Positions 54,372 to 62,637 of a stretch of DNA of 64,000 nt are shown in pieces. Within the stretch, counting starts at the first letter, position 1. The number at the start of each line of letters is the position of its first letter. The notes beneath the pieces were generated by a model. That model was not told the origin of the DNA. It saw only the letters and a program-made list of their open reading frames with translations, and searched no databases. Where the stretch lies: assembly GCA_022843145.1 (NCBI GenBank), contig JALHOF010000017.1, positions 1 through 64,000 on the forward strand, read 5' to 3'. Source of the DNA: Hyphomicrobium sp. Lineage in GTDB: Bacteria > Pseudomonadota > Alphaproteobacteria > Rhizobiales > Hyphomicrobiaceae. The position numbers and the translations under genes are program-made.

Positions 54372-55235
54372 ATGCCCCGCATCGTCTACGTCAATGGCCG
54401 CTACCGGCCCTACGCAGAAGCCGCGGTTCATGTCGAGGATCGCGGCTTCCAGTTCGCCGATGCGGTGTACGAAGTCGTCGAGGTCCGAGACGGCAGTGTG
54501 ATCGACGAGACCCGCCACCTGGATCGCTTAGAGCGGTCGCTCGGTGAATTGCGGATCGCAAGCCCGATGAGCCGCGCAGCCTTGCGCCATGTCATCCGCC
54601 AAGTTGCCCAGCGCAATCTCGTGCGGCATGGAACGGTCTATCTGCAAATCTCACGCGGTCAGGCGCCGCGGGATTTCGTCATCCCGTCACCGCCGCTGCG
54701 GCCGACGATCGTGTGCCTCGCGCAGCGTGGATCGCTGCAGCGGCTGGACGCCGCGGCCGAACGCGGGATTGCCGTGCGCTCGTCGCCGGATATCCGGTGG
54801 GGGCGTTGTGATATCAAGACGGTGATGTTGCTGCCGGCTTGTCTCGCGAAGTCCGATGCGCAGGCTCATGGAGCAAAGGAAGCCTGGCTCGTCGACCGCG
54901 ACGGGTTTGTGACCGAGGGCGCCGCCAGCAACGCTTGGATCGTGACGGCGAAAGGGGAGGTGGTCACCCGGCCGATCAGTCCGGCGATCCTGGCTGGCGT
55001 CACGCGGAAGACCACGCTCGATGCCGTTGGCAGGGAAGGGCTCAAGCTGGTCGAGCGCGCGTTCACGATCGCGGAGGCGAAAATGGCGCTGGAGGCGTTC
55101 ATCACGTCGGCTTCGAACACCGTCATGCCGGTCGTCGAGATCGACGGCGTGCAGGTCGGTGACGGCCAGCCGGGGCCACTGTCGCGCCGGTTGCGGTCGA
55201 TTTTTCATCAGATCGCGGAGCGTGCGACGATTTAG
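54372..55235 (+). CDS. dat: D-amino-acid aminotransferase (class IV PLP enzyme)
   Basis: A 287-residue fold-type IV aminotransferase. It makes D-glutamate/D-alanine for peptidoglycan or degrades D-amino acids. Seen are VYVNGRYRPYAEAAVHVEDR, the PLP-Lys in GRCDIKTVMLLP (about 148), the phosphate/Glu motif VTEGAASNAWIV (about 182) and the C-terminal ITSASNTVMPVVEIDG. GAGG precedes the ATG at 54372. It sits between trkA and hfq as in other rhizobia. Assignment to D-amino-acid rather than branched-chain substrate follows from family motifs and context. Confidence 0.9.
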   Translation: MPRIVYVNGRYRPYAEAAVHVEDRGFQFADAVYEVVEVRDGSVIDETRHLDRLERSLGELRIASPMSRAALRHVIRQVAQRNLVRHGTVYLQISRGQAPRDFVIPSPPLRPTIVCLAQRGSLQRLDAAAERGIAVRSSPDIRWGRCDIKTVMLLPACLAKSDAQAHGAKEAWLVDRDGFVTEGAASNAWIVTAKGEVVTRPISPAILAGVTRKTTLDAVGREGLKLVERAFTIAEAKMALEAFITSASNTVMPVVEIDGVQVGDGQPGPLSRRLRSIFHQIAERATI

Positions 55236-55419
55236 TCACGTCGTTTGGGTCGCCAGAACGCCGTTTACATTCACCTAGGACGAATTGCGCCTTCTGTTTT
55301 GCAGAGGACGCACTACAGTGCGTCTCAAGTTTATGCTGCACTGCGCTATCTGAGGTGATGGCCGCGGGGTTCCGGGTCTCTCCCTTACGGCAAGGACAAG
55401 AGCAACAATCGGCATAACG

Positions 55420-55686
55420 ATGGATAAAAAAATGGCTGCTGAACGCGCGCAAAGCCTGCAGGACACCTTTCTCAACCATGTCCGGAAGAACAAGACGCCG
55501 CTGACTATTTTTTTGATCAATGGCGTGAAGCTTCAGGGCATCGTGACTTGGTTTGACAACTTCTGCGTCCTGTTGAGGCGCGACGGCCACTCTCAACTCG
55601 TTTATAAGCATGCGATCTCCACCATCATGCCGGGGACGCCGGTGCATCTGATGGACAACGATCCTGCCGACAGTCCGGCGGGATAA
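55420..55686 (+). CDS. hfq: RNA chaperone Hfq
   Basis: An 88-residue Sm-like protein forming hexamers that pair small RNAs with mRNAs. Sm1 is in [20 protein letters not shown] and [18 protein letters not shown]; Sm2 is [16 protein letters not shown] with the invariant YKHA. The length and acidic C-terminal tail ([10 protein letters not shown]) are normal for alphaproteobacteria. The stop is immediately followed, in another frame, by the hflX coding extension. The upstream 184 bases probably hold the hfq promoter. Confidence 0.98.
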   Translation: MDKKMAAERAQSLQDTFLNHVRKNKTPLTIFLINGVKLQGIVTWFDNFCVLLRRDGHSQLVYKHAISTIMPGTPVHLMDNDPADSPAG

Positions 55687-55850
55687 TCGATCCCTTCGAA
55701 GTCGAATCCAGGACACCCGAAGCCATCGACGATCGCGACGAAATTGACAGCGGTGAGCCGGCGGATGAATCGAAATCCGCGCGGCCATCGCCACGCCGCC
55801 GCACGCACGAGACGCGTGCCGCGCGCGAACGCGCCATCGTTCTCGTTCCC

Positions 55851-57164
55851 GTGTTCAAGCGTGGGCCGGTTCGGGGTGATGCGGGGCGGTTGACGGACCC
55901 CGCGTCCAAAGGCGCGCCGCATTCACCCGAAGATCGGCTGGCCGAGGCGACGGGCCTGGCCGAGGCCATCGATTTGGATGTCGTCCAAAGCCTGATTATT
56001 CCAATCGGTGCGCCGCGGCCATCAACGTTGATCGGTGCTGGCAAGGTCGATGAGATCGGCGCGGTTATCGCGGCCGAGGAGATCGGTCTCGCCATCGTCG
56101 ACCATGCGATCACGCCCGGTCAGCAGCGAAATCTCGAGAAGGCTTGGAAGTGCAAGGTTCTCGATCGTACCGGGTTGATTCTCGAAATCTTCGGGGCGCG
56201 CGCGAAGACCCGGGAAGGTGTGCTGCAGGTCGAGCTTGCCCATCTCAGCTACCAGAAGGGGCGTCTCGTTCGCGCCTGGACCCATTTGGAGCGGCAGCGT
56301 GGCGGCGCGGGCTTCCTCGGCGGTCCAGGTGAGGCGCAGATCGAGCTCGACCGCCGCATGCTGCAGGACCGTATCGACGCCATCAAGAAGGAGCTGGCCG
56401 ATGTCGTCCGGACCCGCGAGCTGCATCGCGCCGGCCGCCGCAAGGTGCCGTATCCGATCGTCGCAATCGTGGGTTACACCAACGCCGGCAAGTCGACGCT
56501 GTTCAACCGCGTGACGGGTTCCAACGTGCTGGCGCAGGATCAGGTGTTCGCGACGCTCGATCCAACCATGCGCGAGCTGAAACTCGACAGCGGCCGACGG
56601 ATCATCCTGTCCGACACGGTGGGGTTCATTTCCGATTTGCCGACGACGCTGGTCGCGGCCTTCCGCGCAACGCTCGAAGAGGTGATCGAAGCCGATCTCA
56701 TCCTTCATGTGCGCGATATCGCGCACACTGAAACCGACGCGCAAGCGCAGGATGTCGAGGGGGTGCTGCGCGATCTCGGGATCGACACCTCATCCGCCGA
56801 CAACCATATTCTTGAAGTCTGGAACAAGATCGACTTGCTCAGTCCAGAGCAGAGCGAGAAGGCGACGTCGAAAGCCCGGTTCGAGGAGCGCCGGCCCTCG
56901 GTCGTCTCGGCGATCACCGGGCAGGGGTTGGCCGACCTGTCGCGGAAGATCGACGCGCGTCTGGGCGCAGCCGATATCGTGATCGATCTCGTGGTGCCGC
57001 CGGAGCACGGCAAGTTCGTCGCCTGGCTCTACGAGAATACGGACGTGATCGCGAGGGAGACGCGCGACGACGGCGCGGCACTGATCACGCTGAGGCTGGC
57101 GGCGGAAAAGAAGCCGCGCCTCGATGCACAGTTGCGCCGGGTCGGTCTGCCGACGCCGCCGTGA
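55851..57164 (+). CDS. hflX: GTPase HflX
   Basis: A 437-residue (from GTG 55851) ribosome-associated GTPase. The N-terminal domain has TLIGAGKVDEIGA, RTGLILEIFGARAKTREGVL and GGPGEAQIELDRR. The G domain has VGYTNAGKSTLFN, SDTVGFISDLP and NKID. The homologous N-terminal strand (RERAIVLVPVFKRG) starts 16 residues or more before this GTG, yet the frame back to the previous stop at 55605 has no ATG, GTG, TTG or CTG. The ATA at 55683, overlapping the hfq TAA, or an ATC may be used. It follows hfq as usual. Confidence 0.93.
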   Translation: MFKRGPVRGDAGRLTDPASKGAPHSPEDRLAEATGLAEAIDLDVVQSLIIPIGAPRPSTLIGAGKVDEIGAVIAAEEIGLAIVDHAITPGQQRNLEKAWKCKVLDRTGLILEIFGARAKTREGVLQVELAHLSYQKGRLVRAWTHLERQRGGAGFLGGPGEAQIELDRRMLQDRIDAIKKELADVVRTRELHRAGRRKVPYPIVAIVGYTNAGKSTLFNRVTGSNVLAQDQVFATLDPTMRELKLDSGRRIILSDTVGFISDLPTTLVAAFRATLEEVIEADLILHVRDIAHTETDAQAQDVEGVLRDLGIDTSSADNHILEVWNKIDLLSPEQSEKATSKARFEERRPSVVSAITGQGLADLSRKIDARLGAADIVIDLVVPPEHGKFVAWLYENTDVIARETRDDGAALITLRLAAEKKPRLDAQLRRVGLPTPP

Positions 57165-57291
57165 CCGGGCGCTGCGTGTTGTGCGGCGCACACTTAGGTT
57201 TACGGTCCTTTGCAGCTTGATTTGACACCGCGCGGGCAATTAGGTCCACAATGCGCCGTGTCAGGTGTCACATCGACAAGGGAGGACCCTC

Positions 57292-57453
57292 ATGACACGG
57301 GCAATTTTAGCGCTGGCGCTGTGCGTTGGTGTCGTTGCCGCCGGCAGTGCAACGTTCTCTACTGGCGCGTCCGCGCAAGCTTGCAGCAACGCGTCAGGCA
57401 ACAAGAAATTCATCTGCTGCCAGAAGAATCCGAAGTCGCCCGCCTGCCGGTAG
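57292..57453 (+). CDS. Very small secreted Cys-rich protein
   Basis: A 53-residue product: a signal peptide (LALALCVGVVAAGSATF...ASAQA, residues 1-29) and a mature peptide of about 24 residues with four Cys (ACSNAS, FICCQK, PACR). GGGAGGA lies 7 bases before the ATG at 57292. This looks like a short disulfide-stabilised secreted peptide. No family is recognised. The stop is 35 bases from the end of the convergent mazG gene. Confidence 0.62.
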   Translation: MTRAILALALCVGVVAAGSATFSTGASAQACSNASGNKKFICCQKNPKSPACR

Positions 57454-57488
57454 TGGCGAGACAGACGCCTTCCGAGGTGCCCTGCGCA

Positions 57489-58451
57489 TCAACGCCGGTT
57501 GAGCTTGTCTGAGGCACGCACTTCATCCCAAAGCCGGTCCATCTCTTCGAGGTTGGACTGTGCTGGCGTGCGGCGATCTTCGGCGAGCCGTGTCTCGATA
57601 TAGCGGAAGCGACGCGTGAACTTGGCGTTGGCCCCGCGGAGCGCATCCTCGGCATCGATTTTCAGATGCCGGGCCACGTTCGCCATGACGAACAGGAGGT
57701 CGCCGAATTCCTCCTTGATGGCGTCGTGGGCGACGGTCGGCGCGGCGGCGGTCGTGGGCGCATTTGTTGGCGCTTCCGAACGCGCAGATGAACTCAGCGC
57801 GTTCTGATCGAGCGGAGATAGCCGAGCATCGACTTCGCCTCCACGCGGATCTGCTGCCAACGACACCTCTTCGAGTTCAACCAATTCCTCGCGCATCTTG
57901 GCGAAAACGGGGGCGAGGGACGGCCAGTCGAAGCCGACCTTCGCCGCCTTGTCTTGCAACTTGATCGCGCGAACCAAGGCAGGCTGTGACAAGGGGACGT
58001 CAGCCAGAACAGATGCCGCATCGGTCGTTGCCGTGTGGTTCGCGCGCTGGGTTTTCTCGGCTTTTTCCTCGGCCTTGATGCGATCCCACATTCCAGTGGC
58101 AGCGCCAGCCGAGCGCGCGGTCGCGTCGCCGAAAACATGCGGATGGCGGCGGATCATCTTGCGCGTGATCCGGTCCACGACGTCAGAGAAGCGGAAACTC
58201 CCCGCTTCCTCTGCCATCCGCGCGTGATAGACGACCTGCAACAAGAGATCCCCGAGCTCTTCCTCGAGGTCGATCATGTCGCTGCGCTCGATGGCGTCGG
58301 CGACCTCATAGGCTTCCTCGATCGTGTAGGGAGCGATTGTCGCAAACGTCTGCACGAGGTCCCACGGACACCCCGTTCCAGGCGTGCGCAAAGCTGCCAT
58401 GACGCCGATCAGATCGTCGATGGAGTGAAGCGGGCGTCCGGTCTTGGTCAC
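57489..58451 (-). CDS. mazG: Nucleoside triphosphate pyrophosphohydrolase MazG
   Basis: A 320-residue tandem MazG protein hydrolysing NTPs to NMP and pyrophosphate. Domain 1 (about 8-110) has TPGTGCPWD, YTIEEAYEVADAIE and LEEELGDLLLQVVYHARMAEE, and RRHPHVFGD follows. Domain 2 starts about 170 (KVGFDWPS). Between its MREELVELEE and EEFGDLLFVMANVARHL lies an insertion of roughly 48 low-complexity residues (Ala/Ser/Thr/Pro), absent from ordinary MazG. The insertion sits in the metal-site helical hairpin, so the second domain may be structural only. Confidence 0.93.
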   Translation of the reverse strand: MTKTGRPLHSIDDLIGVMAALRTPGTGCPWDLVQTFATIAPYTIEEAYEVADAIERSDMIDLEEELGDLLLQVVYHARMAEEAGSFRFSDVVDRITRKMIRRHPHVFGDATARSAGAATGMWDRIKAEEKAEKTQRANHTATTDAASVLADVPLSQPALVRAIKLQDKAAKVGFDWPSLAPVFAKMREELVELEEVSLAADPRGGEVDARLSPLDQNALSSSARSEAPTNAPTTAAAPTVAHDAIKEEFGDLLFVMANVARHLKIDAEDALRGANAKFTRRFRYIETRLAEDRRTPAQSNLEEMDRLWDEVRASDKLNRR

Positions 58452-58523
58452 GTCTCGTCTCCGGCTGTCAGGTCCGCTACAATCCCGTTTGAACCCGCCG
58501 CGGGACGGACGGGGAGGGGGATC

Positions 58524-59255
58524 ATGCTCGCCATCATTCTGAATGGCTTCATCATGCTGGCTGAGATCGCGGCGGTCGTCGCGGTCGCGGCGTTCGGCTA
58601 TCTGTACCCGGCTGCCTTCGCAGCCGCGACGGCGTTACTGGCATTACTGCTAGGACTATGGCTCGAGCACGCCCGTTTGGCCCACGAGCTGCCCTTCTAC
58701 TTCGATACCGGCGGGCGCAGCCGGACTGCTCTGGTGTGGCTGGTATCGATTTCCGAAGCCACGATCAAGGCACTGCTCGCGGGCGTCTGTGCGCTACTTG
58801 CGTTCTCGGGAACGGACCAGAGCCGGCTGTTCTGGGTGGCCATCGTCTTTGGTGCCGTGATCTATGCCGGCGCTGCGCTCTCGCGGCGGCTGTCGCTGTC
58901 GTTCAAAGCGCGGCCAATGCGCTGGGGCTATTTCCGGCTGGCGGTGCCGCTCGGGCTCATGTTCTCGCTGGCGCTGTCGTTCCTGCCGGCGCCGAGCTTC
59001 ACCGATCTCGGCCGCCAGCTGATTTTTGACCTGCCGGCCAAGCCGAGCCTGGAGCAGGCGAGCGAGCTGGTCTTCGTGCTCAAGCAGAAATTCGACGAGA
59101 CTGTCGCAGCGCTTCTCGGCTGGATCGTGCCGGTCGAGGCGGCGCGGCTGCTCGGCGCTCTGGTCAGCGTCAACGTGCTCACGGGCTTTGTCGCCAGCAT
59201 TTATGCCGTCATCATTGCGGACGTCGTTCGCCGCGCCGAGGATCGGTTGCCTTGA
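58524..59255 (+). CDS. Membrane protein of unknown function
   Basis: A 243-residue integral membrane protein with about six hydrophobic segments (about 5-45, 68-88, 100-120, 135-155, 190-205 and 215-235). A GGAGGGGG precedes the ATG at 58524. No known transport or enzymatic motif is visible. Charged loop blocks include EHARLAHELPFYFDTGGRS and LSRRLSLSFKARPMRW. Its promoter is shared with divergent mazG (73 bases). It converges with pepA across an A/T-rich patch and a hairpin. Confidence 0.75.
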   Translation: MLAIILNGFIMLAEIAAVVAVAAFGYLYPAAFAAATALLALLLGLWLEHARLAHELPFYFDTGGRSRTALVWLVSISEATIKALLAGVCALLAFSGTDQSRLFWVAIVFGAVIYAGAALSRRLSLSFKARPMRWGYFRLAVPLGLMFSLALSFLPAPSFTDLGRQLIFDLPAKPSLEQASELVFVLKQKFDETVAALLGWIVPVEAARLLGALVSVNVLTGFVASIYAVIIADVVRRAEDRLP

Positions 59256-59325
59256 GCCTGATCCGATTGCGCCACATCGACCTCGGCGACCGCGTCGACG
59301 GTCTCACGCTCGCAAGTTTGCTGTT

Positions 59326-59397
59326 CGCATAAGACATATTATGGAATATGATGAACTGTAACTGCTTTATAATTGGTTATTTAGGTAGTCATATTCG
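59326..59397. other. A/T-rich patch in a GC-rich genome
   Basis: A roughly 70-base segment (from about TTCGCATAAGACATATT to GTCATATTCGG) is markedly richer in A/T than everything around it and contains ATATTATGGAATAT, a small near-palindrome. It lies between convergent genes with no open reading frame of note. It may be foreign DNA, a protein-binding site or a transcription-end region. Confidence 0.5.
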
Positions 59398-59424
59398 GGA
59401 GTTGCTGCGCGGTCGTTCCGAACA

Positions 59425-59455
59425 GCGCCGGGATCAGGATACGCGATCCCGGCGC
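59425..59455. terminator. Perfect 11-bp hairpin between convergent genes
   Basis: GCGCCGGGATC (59425-59435) and GATCCCGGCGC (59445-59455) form a perfect 11-bp stem with a 9-base loop, 10 bases past the pepA stop. No U-run follows. It is a probable terminator or RNA 3'-end stabiliser for pepA and perhaps the converging gene. Confidence 0.65.
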
Positions 59456-59464
59456 GAACGTGGA

Positions 59465-61051
59465 TTACTTCTCCGCCTTCTCGTGATGATCGGCGACGAA
59501 GCGATCGAGCAGACGCACGCCCCAGCCCGACGCCCAACTCTGGCTGATGTCGTTGCGGCTGGCATCCATCGCCGTGCCCGCGACGTCGAGATGCGCCCAC
59601 GGCGTATCCTTGATGAAGCGCTGCAGAAACGCGGCAGCCGTGCACGCTCCTGCCCAGCGCCCGCCGATGTTCTTCATGTCGGCGTTCTTGCTGTCGATTA
59701 ACTTGTGGAACGTCTGGTCGAGCGGCATCCGCCAGACCCGTTCGCCGGTGGCCTCCGACGCGCTCTTGAGGTCGGCGTAGAGTTTTTCGTCGTTGCAGTA
59801 GAGACCGGCGAAATCCTTGCCCAGCGCAACCATGATCGCGCCGGTCAGCGTGGCGAGGTCGACGATGAGCTTGGGCTTGAATCGTTCCTGGGCATACCAA
59901 AGCACGTCAGCGAGAACGAGACGGCCCTCGGCGTCGGTGTTCAGAACTTCGATGGTCTGGCCCGACATCGAGGTCACGATATCGCCGGGACGAACCGCCG
60001 ATCCAGACGGCATGTTCTCGACGCAGCCAATCAACCCGACGGCGTTCACGTTCGCCTTGCGTCCGGCCAGAGCGAGCATCAGGCCGGTGACGCACGCCGC
60101 GCCGCCCATGTCGCCCTTCATGTCTTCCATTCCGCCCGCGGGCTTGATCGAAATGCCGCCGGTGTCGAACACGACGCCCTTGCCGACGAAGCAGACCGGT
60201 TTGGCGCGCTTCGACTTCGCACCATTCCACTGCATCACGGCGACGCGCGACGGCCGCACACTCCCCTGCCCGACACAAAGCAGCGACCCCATTTTGAGGG
60301 CTTCGAGCGCCGGGACATCGAGGATCTCGACTTCGATGCCAACCTGCTCGAGTTCGCGGACGCGCTCGGCGAATTCGACGGGGCCGAGCGTGTTGGCGGG
60401 TTCGTTGACGAGATCGCGGGCCATGTAGATGCCGTCAGCGATGGACTTGAGCTTTTGGAAGGCCGTGCGCGCCTTCTCAGGCTCGGCGGTATGGATGACG
60501 AGGCGCTGCAGGCTGTCGCGGTTCGCGCCGTTGGCGCCCGAGCCGTTCCCATTTGCAGACGCGCTCGCCGCACCGCCGGCGGTGTCGACTGCATCGGAGG
60601 CGCCGCTGCGGCGGGTGAGGTATTTCTTGAAGCTGTAGTTGCGCAACAAGGCGCCGTATCCGAGCGTCGCAGCGATGATCTCGGGCTTTTCCGTCGCGCC
60701 GGCAATTTCCGCGACGAAGCTTGCGCTCGTGCATTTGCGTGCAAGGACCTGACCCAGCGCAAATCCGCCCAAAACCGTCAGGTCGTGGTCGGTCATGTTC
60801 TGTGGCTTACCTGCGCCGGCGACGATCAATCGCTGAATGTCGAGCTTCGCCGGGGCCAGAATCTCAATGCCGGTCTTGGCCTTACCCTTGAAGTCACCTG
60901 CTTCCGAGGCTTTCAGCACGACGCCGCCGGCTTTGACGTTGAGATCTTGCAGCTTGGCTCCGAGCGCGAGATCCTCCGCGGCGAACGCGACGGCGACGGA
61001 TTCTGGGGCGGCCGTCAGGGGGCTGAAGACGACTTCGAGGCGGTCGGTCAT
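59465..61051 (-). CDS. pepA: Leucyl aminopeptidase (PepA)
   Basis: A 528-residue dimetal M17 aminopeptidase removing N-terminal residues from peptides in the cytoplasm. The regulatory N-terminal domain (about 1-190) is followed by the catalytic domain. Motifs: VGKGVVFDTGGISIKPAGGM (about 287), MGGAACVTG, the signature NTDAEGRLVLAD (about 373) and VDLATLTGAIMVALG. An Asn/Gly/Ala linker (around 160-185) between the domains is somewhat longer than usual. It ends near a strong hairpin. It is divergent from lptF, as frequently seen. Confidence 0.96.
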   Translation of the reverse strand: MTDRLEVVFSPLTAAPESVAVAFAAEDLALGAKLQDLNVKAGGVVLKASEAGDFKGKAKTGIEILAPAKLDIQRLIVAGAGKPQNMTDHDLTVLGGFALGQVLARKCTSASFVAEIAGATEKPEIIAATLGYGALLRNYSFKKYLTRRSGASDAVDTAGGAASASANGNGSGANGANRDSLQRLVIHTAEPEKARTAFQKLKSIADGIYMARDLVNEPANTLGPVEFAERVRELEQVGIEVEILDVPALEALKMGSLLCVGQGSVRPSRVAVMQWNGAKSKRAKPVCFVGKGVVFDTGGISIKPAGGMEDMKGDMGGAACVTGLMLALAGRKANVNAVGLIGCVENMPSGSAVRPGDIVTSMSGQTIEVLNTDAEGRLVLADVLWYAQERFKPKLIVDLATLTGAIMVALGKDFAGLYCNDEKLYADLKSASEATGERVWRMPLDQTFHKLIDSKNADMKNIGGRWAGACTAAAFLQRFIKDTPWAHLDVAGTAMDASRNDISQSWASGWGVRLLDRFVADHHEKAEK

Positions 61052-61437
61052 CGGTATGCTCCGGTTCGAGAGGATACGCCGCCGAAGGCACCGGTGGCAC
61101 GGAGCGCCACGCGTGCGCCCATGCGGCCCGGAATGACTCCTGAGACGTCAGGGTCGGGTGGGCGGCGGCGCGGTCTCGGTGCTGAAAACGTGTCGGAAAG
61201 GCCTGCGCAAGGGCCGTGACCATAGCTGTTTCGCCCCGGATTGCGCAATACGCCGGGTCGCTCACCCGGTGGGCTAAACTCCCCGCGGTTTCTGGATGGA
61301 CGTGCCACCCTTCCGCCACCCTGGTGTGGAACGCCGGGAGAACGGGACAATCTGTTTGTGGCCCAGGGTTACGGCGAAGGTTAAGACTGTCGCTGGAGTG
61401 CCCGGCCGGCACGATTCGGGGATGCCATTCGGTTCGC
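61052..61437. other. Divergent promoter region between pepA and lptF
   Basis: About 385 bases with no gene I can support. The frame open from 61216 into lptF has no family-like residues before MTIIERYVF. The region should hold the pepA promoter (left) and the lptFG promoter (right). No repeat or clear operator is seen. Confidence 0.5.
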
Positions 61438-62637
61438 ATGACGATCATCGAGCGCTATGTCTTCCGGCAGGCTGCGGGCGCGCTGCTGCTGATCCTGTTG
61501 TCGCTCAGCGGCATCGTTTGGATCGCGCTCGCGCTACGCCAGCTCAACATCGTGACGTCGCAGGGCCAGGACGCCTGGCTGCTGTTCAAGATGACGACGC
61601 TGGCGCTGCCGAACCTCATGGCGATCATCGCACCTTTCGCGCTTCTGATCGCCGCCATTCATACGCTCAACAGGCTCAACGGAGACAGCGAACTGATCGT
61701 GCTGACGGCATCCGGCGCCACGATCTGGAGGGTCGGACGCCCGCTCATTCTACTGGCGTTGCTGGTCGCCGCCGGCGTCAGCCTGGTCAATCACTTGGGC
61801 CAGCCCTGGAGCCTGCGCACGCTGCGCGACTACCTCGTCGAAATGCGGACCGATCTCTTGTCGCAGGTCATCCAGCCGGGCCGGTTCTCGACACCCGAAC
61901 CCAAGCTGACGTTCCACATCCGCGAGCGATCGCTCGATGGTGAGCTGCTCGGCCTCGTCATGCACGATCAGCGCGACGAAAAGGTTTCGCAGGCCTATCT
62001 CGCCGAACGTGGCCGGATCATCAAGCAGCCCCCGACCGCCTATCTGCTGATGGAGAACGGTCATATCGTCCGCCGCGACGATCCGAAGAAGGCTTCTGAG
62101 ATCATAGCGTTCAAAACCTATGCGATCGATCTCAACCGGTTCGAACCGAAGGACGACGATGGCGATGATCTCCGTCCGCGCGAGCGCTATTACGAAGAAT
62201 TGCTGAACCCGGAGCCAGGCAGCCGCGCATTTCAACGCGCCCCCGGTCAGTTCCGCTCCGAGTTGCATGAGCGGTTCTCAAACCCGCTCTATCCAATAGC
62301 GTTCGTGATGATCGCCCTGGCCGCGGTCGGCCAGGCGCAGAGTACGCGGCAGAACCGCCTGCAACGGGTGGTGTCAGCTTTCGTCGGGGCCGTCGGGACG
62401 CGCCTCGGCGGCTTGGCGCTGAACTTCGTCGTCGTCATCAACGCCATTGCCGTCCCCTTGCTCTACGCCCTGCCACTCACCGCAATTTTCGCGTCCCTTG
62501 TTGCCATCGCCCGCAGCGGCCGGTCGCGTCCCGGCCAGGGGAGATTGCAACGGCTCGCTGACGCGGCTTCGGACCGGATCGGCACCGGCCTCTCGCGGGT
62601 CGTCGAATTCGCCGGCTCTCTGAGGGCTGGTAAATGA
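61438..62637 (+). CDS. lptF: LPS export ABC transporter permease LptF
   Basis: A 399-residue inner-membrane permease of the LptB2FG complex that extracts lipopolysaccharide for transport. The N-terminal IIERYVFRQAAGALLLILL and the first two helices match LptF. The periplasmic beta-jellyroll is about residues 115-270 (MRTDLLSQVIQPGRFSTPEP), and four further helices follow from about 285. ATG 61438 begins the typical MTIIERY; longer frames upstream are not homologous. It overlaps lptG by 4 bases (ATGA). Its presence implies an LPS-containing outer membrane. Confidence 0.95.
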   Translation: MTIIERYVFRQAAGALLLILLSLSGIVWIALALRQLNIVTSQGQDAWLLFKMTTLALPNLMAIIAPFALLIAAIHTLNRLNGDSELIVLTASGATIWRVGRPLILLALLVAAGVSLVNHLGQPWSLRTLRDYLVEMRTDLLSQVIQPGRFSTPEPKLTFHIRERSLDGELLGLVMHDQRDEKVSQAYLAERGRIIKQPPTAYLLMENGHIVRRDDPKKASEIIAFKTYAIDLNRFEPKDDDGDDLRPRERYYEELLNPEPGSRAFQRAPGQFRSELHERFSNPLYPIAFVMIALAAVGQAQSTRQNRLQRVVSAFVGAVGTRLGGLALNFVVVINAIAVPLLYALPLTAIFASLVAIARSGRSRPGQGRLQRLADAASDRIGTGLSRVVEFAGSLRAGK

